Shown here: positions 26,101 through 36,689 of the stretch, in pieces
Layout of the letters: every line of letters starts with the position of its first letter
Position numbering within the stretch: the stretch's first letter is position 1
Origin: Gamsiella multidivaricata
Taxonomy: Eukaryota > Mortierellomycota > Mortierellomycetes > Mortierellales > Mortierellaceae
Reading direction: 5' to 3'
Assembly: GCF_025024155.1 (NCBI RefSeq)
Contig: NW_026251782.1
Span: 1-64,000 of the forward strand
DNA length: 64,000 bases
The notes under the pieces: generated by a model
Databases searched by the model: none
Told to the model about the DNA's origin: nothing
Seen by the model: only the letters and a program-made list of their open reading frames with translations
Made by a program: the position numbers and the translations under genes

Positions 26101-29100
26101 ACCCTCTGCTGTCCGCTGGTCCGGGCAATAACCTGTGCCCAAGCAAGGTGGCACAAGCTGGCAAGACTGACACCAAGGCGCTTGGAATAAGCGCGAAGAC
26201 GGCGGTTCAGCTCCCGGGGCAGGGTGCGCTCCGACACAGTTACGCCGGCGCCATCACGATGCACATCGGAGAGTCCGTATGGCAGAGCCGGGGTATCGAT
26301 CTCAGTCAGCATCTGTGTGAAGAAGCGCTCGTGAGCCTCAGCACTGAGTCCCTGACATGTCTGAGCGATGAGGTTGCGGAATGGCTGCGGTGTGGGTAAG
26401 GTATTGCCATGGCCACTAAGGAAAGCCTCGACCTCAATACTCATTTCTTCGAAAGTAGAGTGGTCACCAATGAGGTGGTGCAGCAACTGGAGTACAATCC
26501 ACCGTCCATCGGTGTCCCGTGCGATAATGAAGCTGGCCAACGGGGCCTTCGCCAACTCAATACGGTGCTCGCGGGGGTCGAAGCGTTGCATTAGTTGCTC
26601 AACGATAGGGCCATCGGCTGGATCCAGCGAGAGCTCAGTGATGGACAACTGTGCTTGACGCAGAACAACCTGCGCAGATTTAGAGATACTTTCCCATACA
26701 ATAGCAGTGCGAAGGATGTCATGGCGATTGACGACTTTTTGAACCGCGTGCAAGTACCGATCAAGCACATCTCTGTTTTCGAACACCATTTGTAGGATCA
26801 GTAAATATGGGTCACCCTTGGTCGCCATAATGTGATGAAAGAGCATACCATCCTGCAAAGGCGACAACGCATAGATGTCTTGGACATTCGCGACTCCTCC
26901 AGGTATTTGCTCCACGACAGCGTCGATCTCATCTTGAGTAAGATCAATCAGTGGCAGCAGCTCCGGTGTGATCCTGGTAGTATCAGGCTTGATGAGGTTC
27001 GGCGGTGCCACCAGTGCTCGGTGCTTGGTGAGCGATTGGCACAATGCAGCCAGCGTAGGCGTCTCGAAGAGGACGCGGACCGAGGCAGTGAGCCCAATAC
27101 GTCGCAGCTGCTCGATCATTTGGACAACGAGCAGAGAATGTCCGCCAAGCATGAAGAAATTGTCGTGCCGGCCGATCCTGCCGACCTTGAGCAACTCGGA
27201 CCATATACCAGCCACTGCGGTCTCGGTCTCTCCCAGAGGTGCCTCGTAGTCCTGAGTCACGAGTGCGTCGTTATCAGGCTCAGGAAGCGCGCGGCGGTCT
27301 ACCTTGCCGTTGTTGGTGATCGGCAGAGTGTCCAGACGCACAAACGCAGCCGGCATCATGTATTCAGGGAGGCAGCCTTCCAGGTGAGCGCGCAGCGTAT
27401 GGGCCAGTCGCTCACAGGGATTTGCAACCACATAGGCCACCAGCCTCTTGTCACTATCGTTGCCGAGCGCAACCACAGCTACCTGCCTGACCATTGGGTT
27501 CTCAACTAGGCGAGCCTCGATCTCAGCCAGCTCGATGCGGAAGCCTCGGATCTTGATCTGGTCATCATTGCGACCCATGAAGACTAAGTTGCCATCAGGA
27601 AGATACCGAACAAGATCGCCAGTCCTGTACATCATTGCATCGACATTCTGACTGAACGGGTTAGGGAGGAACCGTTCGGCTGTGAGGTCCGGCCGATTGA
27701 GATAACCATTGGCAACTCCAGAGCCACCGACATATAGTTCTCCGGCCACTCCCAGCGGTACAGGCTGACCGCGCTTGTCCAACACATAGACTTGTGTGTT
27801 GCCAATGGGTCGCCCGATCGGAAGCTTCTCCAGGCACGCAATGGCTCCTGCTGTTGCCTCATATGTCGTTGCAATCATCGTGCTCTCTGTAGGTCCGTAT
27901 GCGTTGATGACTCGCACTCGTCCACCATACTGCAGAAGCTCGGCAAACGACTCGATGCTTCCCTGCTCACCACCTGTGAGGACATACTTCAGCCTAGCCA
28001 GGACACACCCGATGGCAGCCACAAACTGGTTGAACAGCACCGTCGTCAGGAACAGCACCGTCACTCCATGCCGGTCCAGCACCTCTGTCATCCTCTGTGG
28101 ATCCGTGAGAGTGTCCATATCGACAATGACCATGCGACCTCCATTGAGAAGAGGAGCCCAGACCTCGAATGTGCTGGCATCGAAAGCCGGGTTGGCGCCA
28201 AAGATGACGCAGTCGTCGTGTCCGATATCGACATACCCGCTATTGAGAACCAAGCGAGAGATACCGCGGTGTGGCACAAGCACTCCCTTGGGCAAGCCTG
28301 TCGACCCAGAGGTATACATTACATATGCAACATCCAGACTCGAAGACTTCCAGTTGATATCGAGTGCGTCTAATAAATTAAGAAGAGGCAGGGGAAGAAA
28401 ACAAATGGATGGGTCAGATTCATGTCAGCATTGTAATAGTCTACACGAGCTCTCGCACTCATCTGCAGTCGGTACTTACTTGGCCCATCTGTGACAACTG
28501 CACTTTTTGCAGGCAAGCGCAGCAATGGGGTCTGCAGTGCAGCAGGGATGTCCGAATCCTCATGAGCGATCAGCAGACATGCAGCAGAATCAGATGCAAT
28601 ATACACCTGGCGCTCCACCGGGGCCTTTGGATCGATTGGGACATACGCAGCTCCAGCCTTGAGGATCGCCAGCTGAGCCGTCACCAGATCGAATGAACGA
28701 CTCAGCACTGTAGCAACAAAGCTGCCGGGTCCGACTCCCAGATCGATGAGTCGGCGAGCGAGTCGATTGGCACGTACATTCAGCTCGCAGTAGGACAGTG
28801 ACCCGTCCTTGTGCACGAGGGCAATGGCACCTGGTGTCTGCTTGACCTGGCTCTCGAACAGCTGGTGTATGCAAGCTTGATCGGGATAGTTCGTGCTGGT
28901 CGCGTTCCATGTCTGCAGCAAGAGCTCCTTCTCTTGCGAACCGAGAAGATCAATCTCCATGACGTTCTGTGCCGTGCTGTCGACCATGGCCTGCAGTACA
29001 GCATGCAGGTACCCGATATGGCGGTCAATGGTCGACCGATCAAAGAGAGCAGTGGAGTAGCGAAGAGCACCAGATATGGTGTCGTTCTCCTCGGACAGTC

Positions 29101-32100
29101 CCAGCTCCAGGTCGAACTTGGAGATGTTGTAACTCACATCCATCGGCTCCACTTCGATTCCAGGGAGCTGCCATCTGCCGATCTCGTTGTTCTCCCAAGC
29201 AAAGAGAACTTGGAACAGCGGTGTCTGGTCCACTCTGCGAGGCGGCTGCACAATCTCGACGACCTGCTCAAATGGCAGATCCTGGTGGGCCTGTGCAGAC
29301 ACAGTGGTTTGCTGGACGCGTCCCAGCAGCTGCTTGACACTTGGATCCCCAGACAGATCGATACGAAGCGCCAGAGTGTTGACAAAGAAGCCGATCAGGT
29401 TCTCGATCTGCTGGTGAGAGCGATTGGCACTTGGCGTACCGATGACCACATCATCCTGGCCAGAGAGGTGCGACAGGACAGTGCTCCAGGCGGCAAGGAT
29501 GGTCATGAACAGCGTGGCACCATGCTGCTGACTGAGACGCTTGAGTGCACTGGTGAGCTCGGGGTTGAGTCGAATAGGCGCCTCCGCGCCTGCGAACGAC
29601 TGCTGAGCAGGGCGAGGGCGATCGGTGGGCAGGTCGATGGACACAGGTGCGCCTGCAAGAGTCTTTCTCCAAAACGACCCCTGCTCTTGCAGTCGGTCTT
29701 CAGTCAGCCACTGCCTCTGCCAGACCGCATAATCAGGATACTGGATGGCGAGCGGAGGCAATGGATCGGAGTCGCCTGCACAATAGGCGGCATAGAGCTC
29801 GTTCAGTTCGCGGACGAGGACCCCAATCGACCAGCCGTCAGAAACAATGTGATGCTGCGTCAGCAAGAAGATGTGCTCATCTGGAGCAACCAGGACTAGC
29901 TCGGAGCGAATCAGTGGGCCGTTTTCGAGATCGAACGGCACACAGATAGCTTGGGCAATCAACTCTTCGAGCTGCACTCCTATGTCCTGTGTCCCGCACA
30001 GATCGCGGTAGGCTATTGGCAGCTCCAGCTCTTTTGGCAAGAGCTGGACCTCTGGCTGGCCGTCGACGGTGACAAAGACGGACCGCAACGACTCGTGACG
30101 AGCAAGCAGCGTATTCAGTGCGCGTTGCCAGGCATCTTTGTCTAGGCTCCCCACTAGGCGAAGCGCCGCTGGTACATGGTAGATATCGCTGACACCCTCG
30201 AGCTGTGCAAGGAACCACAACCGCTGCTGAGCAAACGACAATGGCAGTGGACCATCTCGAGGGACAGGGGTGATCACAATTAGCGACTGGTCCTCCTGCG
30301 CCAGACCGTTCTTGATGGCCTCTGCGAAGGCCGAGAGCGTGGGTGAAGCAAACAGTATCGACATTGGCACCTGAGCACCGAGGTTGGAAACCCTGTTCAT
30401 TAATCGAACAGCGAGCAGTGAATGTCCTCCGAGCAGGAAGAAGTTGTCGTGGCGTCCAACTCGATCGATCTTGAGGAGCTCGGCCCAGATGGCTGCCAGT
30501 GCAGTCTCGATCTCGCCTTGCGGAGTCTCGTAGTCGCGACTGACGAAGGCTTCACTGTCTGGCACTGGGAGCGCTCGGTGGTCGACCTTGCCGTTGTTGG
30601 TGATCGGCAGAGTATCCAGACGTACAAACGCAGCCGGCATCATGTATTCAGGGAGGCAGCCTGCCAGGTGAGCGCGCAGCGTATGGGCCAGTCGCTCACA
30701 GGGATTTGCAACCACATAGGCCACCAGCCTCTTGTCACTATCGTTGCCGAGCGCAACCACAGCTACCTGCCTGACCATTGGGTTCTCAACTAGGCGAGCC
30801 TCGATCTCAGCCAGCTCGATGCGGAAGCCTCGGATCTTGATCTGGTCATCATTGCGACCCATGAAGACTAAGTTGCCATCAGGAAGATACCGAACAAGAT
30901 CGCCAGTCCTGTACATCATTGCATCGACATTCTGACTGAACGGGTTAGGGAGGAACCGTTCGGCTGTGAGGTCCGGCCGATTGAGATAACCATTGGCAAC
31001 TCCAGAGCCACCGACATATAGTTCTCCGGCCACTCCCAGCGGTACAGGCTGACCGCGCTTGTCCAACACATAGACTTGTGTGTTGCCAATGGGTCGCCCG
31101 ATCGGAAGCTTCTCCAGGCACGCAATGGCTCCTGCTGTTGCCTCATATGTCGTTGCAATCATCGTGCTCTCTGTAGGTCCGTATGCGTTGATGACTCGCA
31201 CTCGTCCACCATACTGCAGAAGCTCGGCAAACGACTCGATGCTTCCCTGCTCACCACCTGTGAGGACATACTTCAGCCTAGCCAGGACACACCCGATGGC
31301 AGCCACAAACTGGTTGAACAGCACCGTCGTCAGGAACAGCACCGTCACTCCGTGCTGGTCCAGCACCTCTGTCATCCTCTGTGGATCCGTGAGAGTGTCC
31401 ATATCGACAATGACCATGCGACCTCCATTGAGAAGAGGAGCCCAGACCTCGAATGTGCTGGCATCGAAAGCCGGGTTGGCGCCAAAGATGACGCAGTCGT
31501 CGTGTCCGATATCGACATATCCGCTGTTGACGACCAAGCGGGAGATGCCGCGGTGGGAACAGAGCACACCCTTGGAGAGACCTGTCGACCCAGAGGTGTA
31601 CATCACATAGGCAGTGTCCTGGCTGGACTGGATCAAGTTCAGGTTGGACGCATCCGGTGCAGATCCTCTATCGCGGGTAAGACTGGTGGTGAACCTGAAC
31701 AGCGGAGTGGTGATGGCTGCAGGAACAGCTGTCTGCTCATCGGTGATGAGCAAGCGCGCAGCAGAGTCAGTCAGGATCCAAGACTGACGCTCTACTGGTG
31801 CTCTAAGATCGATCGGCACATAGACAGCACCGACCTTGAGGATCGCAATCTGGGCGACGACCAACTCGAAGGAGCGTTTCAGCAGAGTAGCGATTAGGTC
31901 GCCATGATTGGCGCCCAGTTCGATGAGCTGACGGGCAAGGACATTGGCACAAGCATTCAGTTGGCCATATGTCATTTCCCGCCCCTCACAGACAATTGCA
32001 ACGGCGTCTGGCGAGTGTTCCACCCAGCACTCAAACAGCTGATGGACGCACAGTGACTCTGGGTAGGACAGGTCGGTCTTATTCCATGACTGCAACAGCA

Positions 32101-35100
32101 TGTTGCGCTCTTCTGTAGGCAGCACCTCCAGCTCATCAATGGACAGATCAGGGGTGCGTTCGAGTGCATCAGCCAAGCTTTGGAGAGCTTGCTGCATGTA
32201 TCCACATAGCTTTACAGGATCAATCGGATGGACACATTGAGCCGTGAGGCCGAGGTCAGAACCGAAGTCTTCCACTGAAAACGCGATAGGATAATTCGTA
32301 CGCTCTTGTCCACCCAGGAACTCGATTCCTTCAAAGTTGACACGCTCCTCTTTGCTAACAAACTCGGCAGTGGCGACACCATTTCTATCACTGGCTGCCT
32401 GTATTGTATGGCGGTAGTTTAGCAATGCGTTAAACAGAGGTGATCCAGCTGGGACTCCGCTGCATTGCTGCGCCAGTGCTAATGAAGCATTCTCATGCTC
32501 CACGAGAGCTGCAAGGCGTGAATGTGACTGTTGGACAACCTTCTGAACACTGTGTCTGCCTAGGTCGCATCGAACTGGGAGTGTGTTTATGGATAGTCCT
32601 AAGGCGTGGTTATCACCCTGAGCGTCCTGCATACCACCGACAAGCACTGTTCCGAACACCACGCGATCCTGTCCACTGGTTCGAGCAAGTACTAGTGCCC
32701 AGGCAGCGTGACACAAAGCAGCAAGACTCACACCCGTTCGCTTGGCCTGCAAGCGAAGGCGGTCGTTCAGACCCCGAGGCATCACACGATGCGCCTCTTT
32801 GGTATTGGCTCCATCGCTGTGGGTTTCTATTAGTCCAAAAGGCAGCGTCGGCTCTTCGATATCGTGTAGCATCTCCTTGAAGAACGCCTCTTGTGCATCT
32901 TGACTTGGTCCGAGGCGCATCTGCGCAACCAAGCTTCGAAATGGCTTGGGCTCTGTGAGCAAATACTCCTTACCAGCGAGAATCATCTCAATTTCGACGT
33001 TCATCATCCCCACCGATTCATGATCGCAGATAAAATGGTGTATCAACTGTGCCAATAACCAACGACCATCGGTATCCTGTGCAGAAGCAAAACGTAGGAG
33101 TGGCGCCTGATTCAGATCCATGCGATACTTATTCCGGTTAAATAGTTGGCTCAATTGATCCCTGATGGCTCCATTGGCTGGGTCGAGACCCTGCTCAAGT
33201 ACAACCAAAGGCGCATGTCGGTAAACAATTTGCGCTGGCGTTGAAGCAGATTGCCAGAAGGCAGCCGTGCGCAGGATGTCGTGACGATTGACGACTTTCT
33301 GGAATGCCTCTAGATATCGGTCCAATAACGCGCGGTCCTCAAATGCCATATAAGATGTCAACAAGTACGGATCGCCCTCGCTGGCAAGCAGGTGGTGAAA
33401 CAGGATACCATCCTGCAGAGGAGAGAGGGTATAGATGTCTTGAATGTTTGTAATCCCGCCCGGAACGCGGCTGACGATGCGATCGATGTCTTCCTGCGTC
33501 AGGTCAATCAGTGGCAACATCTCGGGCGTCAAAGCTATGGTCTGTGGGGTGATGAGGTTTGGTGGAACGGACACAGCCTGATGCTTGTAAAGCGCCTGTG
33601 CGAGAATACTGAGTGTAGGGGACTCAAAGAGTGTTCGGATTGACACTGTCCAGCTAATACGATGCAAGCGTTCCAGCATCTTGACTACAAGCAGCGAGTG
33701 CCCTCCCATCGCAAAAAAACTGTCATGTCGACTGATACGATTCACTCCTAGCAGCTCTGACCAGATCGAGGCAATAGTAACCTCTGTTTCGCCTTGAGGC
33801 GCTTCATAAACCCCACGAGCGAGCGTGTCCTCATCCGGGTTTGGAAGCGCACGGCGGTCAATCTTGCCGTTATTCGTCAGTGGAAGCGCGTCAAGACGGA
33901 CAATGGCGGTCGGCATCATGTATTCGGGTAATCTCGCAGCAACATGCGACCGAAGAGTGTGCACAAGGTCGTCCTTGGGTTCAGAAACGACGTAAGCAAC
34001 AAGACGCTTGTCAGAGCCATCACCGAGTACAATCACAGTTGCTTCATAGACGAGCTCATGCTCCATAAGCCGTGCCTCGATCTCGCCAGGTTCGATGCGG
34101 AATCCACGGATCTTGATTTGATCGTCAATGCGACCCATGAAGATCAAGTCGCCATCAGGGAGATACCGGACAAGATCACCAGTCCTGTACATCCTAGCGC
34201 CGGCGTACTGACTGAACGGATTAGGGAGGAACCGCTCGGCTGTGAGCTCCGGTCGGTTGAGGTAGCCGTTCGCAACACCTGCTCCGCCGATGTGCAACTC
34301 TCCAACCACTCCCAGCGGCACAGGCTGACCGTGTTTGTCCAACACATAGACCTGTGTGTTGCCAATGGGTCGCCCAATCGGGAGCTTCTCCAGCCGCTCG
34401 ATTGCGCCTGCTGTTGCCTCGTATGTGGTGGCGAATGTAGTGGTCTCTGTGGGTCCATAGCCATTGATGAGGCGGACACGTCCGCCATGTTGCAGGAGTG
34501 CAGCAAACGACTCCAGGTTGCCTTGCTCGCCTCCACAAAGAAGGTACCGTAGCTTGGACAGTTCCGAGCCGATTGTCAGCACGTACTGGTTGAACAGAGC
34601 CATGGTCAGCCACATCGCGGTGACCTGGTGGTGGTCCAGAGCCTTAGCAAGGCGCTGGGGGTCTGTGAAGGTATCGGCGTCGATGATTACGCTGCAGCCA
34701 CCGTTCAGCAAAGGCGACCAGAGCTCGAAGGTGCTGGCATCGAAAGCAGGATTGGCGGCGAACGCGACACGGTCTTCGGGTCCGATATCGACATATCCGC
34801 TGTTGACGACCAAGCGGGAGATGCCGCGGTGGGAACAGAGCACACCCTTGGAGAGACCTGTCGACCCAGAGGTGTACATCACATAGGCAGTGTCCTGGCT
34901 GGACTGGATCAAGTTCAGGTTGGACGCATCCGGTGCAGAGCCTCTATCGCGGGTAAGGCTGGTGGTGAACCTGAACAGCGGAGTGGTGATGGCTGCAGGA
35001 ACAGCTGTCTGCTCATCGGTGATGAGCAAGCGCGCAGCAGAGTCAGTCAGGATCCAAGACTGGCGCTCTACTGGTGCTCTAAGATCGATCGGCACATAGA

Positions 35101-36149
35101 CAGCACCGACCTTGAGGATCGCAATCTGGGCCGTGACCAGCTCGAAGGAGCGGTTTAATAATGTCGCAGCAAAATCTCCTTGCCTGACACCCAATTCTCG
35201 AAGCTGATAAGCAATTCGATTCGCACGCGCATTGAGTTCACGGTATGTTAATGACCGGCCGTTGTGGACTAACGCAATGGCGCTCGGCGACCGCTCGACC
35301 TGGTCTTCGAACAACTGGTGAATGCATTGGCTATGAGGATACTGAGTTCTGGTCTCGTTCCATGTTTCAAACAGAAGCGTCTTTTCCTTCCGCGAAAGCA
35401 TATCGATAGCGGTGAACTGTTGGCTGGGGTTGGCTGCCATGCCCCTCAGCATGGCAACGAGATATCCAGCATATCTCTCGATTGTCTCGCTATTGAACAA
35501 GGCTCTCGAGTAACGAAGACTGCCTGCAATCTCGTCGCCGTCATGGTGCAGACGCAATTCGAGATCGAGATGAATTGCGTTCTTGTCCTTAGTAATGGTA
35601 CTTGCGCCTTCTTCATGCCACTGGAAGAGGACCTGGAATAATGGGTGATATCCTGTTTTACGTAGGTACTGCATAATGCGGATAGCTTTGTGGATGGGAA
35701 AACCATTGTGTTCTTTCATGCAATTATTGGCTCCTTGAAGGTGATCAAGCAGCTGTGTCGTGGTTGGGTGTTCAGAGAGGTTAATGCGCAGAGGAAGAGC
35801 ATTGGCCACTTCCTGGCGATCTGTCATGTACTTGGTGCTGTTGCTTCCAGAATAGCCTATAGTAATGTCCGTTTGACCGGAGAGTCTTGACAGAACCACG
35901 GACCATCCGGCTATCAAAACATTGGCCAGGCTCAAGTCGTAATCGTAGCTCAAGGTTATCAGTGCTTTCTTCAATGAAGCATCGATGCGGATTAGATGTT
36001 GCGCTGCGTCAAAAGATTGTTGAACTGGACGAGGACGGTCCGTAGGGAGTATGAGTGGCGAAGGTTCAAACCCATGTACTGTTCGCCAATAGCTTTCCTG
36101 GGCTATGAAGCCCTTGTCTGAAGCTATAGATTTCAAGTCGGAGCGCTCT
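16437..36149 (-). CDS. Hexamodular nonribosomal peptide synthetase, bacterial-like
   Basis: Exons are 36149-28480, 28369-21962, 21851-18621 and 18538-16437, about 6,470 codons. The three introns (110, 110 and 82 nt) lie at the same place in A3, A5 and A6, just before the YTSGSTG motif, and all leave phase 1. Domain order is C(partial)-A-T-[E/C]-A-T-C-A-T-[E/C]-A-T-C-A-T-[E/C]-A-T-TE. Dual E/C domains and a C-terminal type-I thioesterase are bacterial features; fungal NRPSs usually end in a CT or reductase domain. Mortierella enzymes of this style make malpinins, malpibaldins and malpicyclins, and are regarded as horizontally acquired from bacteria. Predicted product: a hexapeptide with D,L,D,L,D,L configuration, released by the TE as a macrocycle or acid. 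The modules are so alike that long DNA stretches are identical. The first C domain lacks its N-terminal half unless upstream exons supply it. Confidence 0.95.
17230..20440 (-). other. NRPS module 6: dual E/C - A6 - T6
   Basis: The E/C domain starts with [21 protein letters not shown]6 carries an 82-nt intron (18539-18620) whose sequence differs from the other two, and the valine-type code D-A-F-W-L-G-G-T-F-K. T6 ([13 protein letters not shown]) leads directly into the thioesterase; residue 6 predicted L. Confidence 0.8.
20510..23760 (-). other. NRPS module 5: C - A5 - T5 with swapped A core
   Basis: The C domain, the start of A5 (with its 110-nt intron 21852-21961), the end of A5 and T5 match module 3 at a 6,518-bp offset. 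The pocket-forming core between about 21020 and 21750 instead matches A6, giving the valine-type code D-A-F-W-L-G-G-T-F-K. Followed by a dual E/C domain; residue 5 predicted D. Confidence 0.8.
21020..21750. repeat. Converted A-domain core in module 5
   Basis: About 730 bp matching A6 (about 17707-18437, offset 3,313 bp) almost base for base. The only difference seen is at the upstream edge, ACCATGG here against ACCACGG. On both sides the sequence switches to match A3 instead. The block encodes the region from just after the YTSGSTG motif to near the KIRGFRIE motif, which includes nearly all pocket residues. Confidence 0.85.
21760..25657. repeat. NRPS internal duplication, copy 1 (about 3.9 kb)
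   Basis: Matches 28278-32175 at a constant offset of 6,518 bp with no difference that I found, including the 110-bp intron. It covers the start of A5, C5, T4, A4 and the end of the fourth E/C domain. At 25658 the copies begin to diverge. A further matching block at the same offset is about 20310-21019 with 26828-27537. Confidence 0.9.
23830..26960 (-). other. NRPS module 4: dual E/C - A4 - T4
   Basis: The condensation domain starts with [20 protein letters not shown] and has HHLIGDH as its second motif. A4 and T4 are DNA-identical to A2/T2 as far as compared (6,518-bp offset), with code D-A-F-F-L-G-A-M-I-K. Followed by an LCL C domain; residue 4 predicted L. Confidence 0.8.
27030..30270 (-). 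other. NRPS module 3: C - A3 - T3
   Basis: A canonical LCL-type condensation domain has [11 protein letters not shown] and [11 protein letters not shown]3 is interrupted by the 110-nt intron 28370-28479 and has pocket code D-A-F-F-L-G-A-M-I-K, as in A2 and A4. T3 (FMLGGHSL) is followed by a dual E/C domain, so residue 3 is predicted D. Confidence 0.8.
28278..32175. repeat. NRPS internal duplication, copy 2 (about 3.9 kb)
   Basis: Partner of 21760-25657. It covers the start of A3, C3, T2, A2 and the end of the second E/C domain. Divergence begins at 32176 (first difference: AGCCAAG here, AGCCAGG in the other copy). Confidence 0.9.
30350..33530 (-). other. NRPS module 2: dual E/C - A2 - T2
   Basis: The condensation domain (about 33530-32120) starts with [20 protein letters not shown]. 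The extra N-terminal HHxxxxxxGD motif marks dual epimerization/condensation domains, and a second HHFICDH motif follows. A2 reads D-A-F-F-L-G-A-M-I-K; I cannot name its substrate, but the pocket is hydrophobic. T2 has LGGHSL. An LCL-type C domain follows, so residue 2 stays L. Confidence 0.8.
33590..36149 (-). other. NRPS module 1: partial C - A1 - T1
   Basis: The C remnant (36149 to about 35400) starts near the ESYW and [13 protein letters not shown] motifs of the second half of a condensation domain; no HHxxxDG motif is present, so it may be inactive or only a linker. A1 (about 35330-33840) has [26 protein letters not shown] and NNGKIDRR. Aligned by eye with GrsA, its pocket code reads D-A-F-W-L-G-G-T-F-K, close to the valine code DAFWIGGTFK. 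T1 has GGHSL (serine for phosphopantetheine). It is followed by a dual E/C domain, so residue 1 is predicted D. Confidence 0.8.
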
Positions 36150-36239
36150 CTATGGTAGACAAGATGAATGTCTGGTTATAAATCGATGTCCTAGATTACA
36201 AAGAACCACGCAACAACCCGATGCTCCAACGTTGCCTAC

Positions 36240-36689
36240 CTTCTGCCGTCATCCATCGAATTCATTGCTGCAATTCTGTCGGCTATTTCAGTGCGCTGGC
36301 CGCTGCCTCGCCTTGAGGCATTGTCTGAGGGCTACGTTCAGCAATAGCAAAGCGGCATACATGAGCATTTGCTGTATCGCGTTGTTGAAATTTCCAGATG
36401 CTCAGGGTTGGGTTCTTACCTGATCTTGCTTATTGGCCAAAGCTGTCAGAATCGGCATGAATCTGTCCTCGTAGTGAATTGACTCGAAGCTCCCATCGAT
36501 AGTTGAAAGCTGGTCGGGTATATCATCAGCCTTTCCTGTATTAGCCGACATAGGTAAGAGAGAGTTAATGTTGCGACTTTCGGCAGCCCGTTGTATAATT
36601 TTGAGAATAGATGCCCCAGTTGATGCTGTGGCCGCAGTGTCTCTATTCGTACCTGCATAAGATAAAATAGGATTGGCAGCATGCTGCAT
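36240..36689 (-). CDS. Tentative 5' exons of the NRPS
   Basis: Frame and splice signals allow two upstream exons. One runs 36689-36420 (or from further upstream), with an ATG at 36689 and ending ANKQDQ before GTAAGA. The other is a 56-nt exon, 36295-36240, ending before GTAGGC. The phases join correctly to the exon that starts at 36149 ([17 protein letters not shown]). The encoded sequence does not resemble the N-terminal half of a condensation domain, so if real it is a novel N-terminal extension. Other exon choices are possible. RNA reads across 36150-36700 would decide. Confidence 0.35.

Noticed and set aside
18539..28479. Stop codons splitting the NRPS into four separate genes
   Set aside because: Each break lies in an interval with good GT donor and AG acceptor, and splicing restores the A-domain sequence in the right phase.
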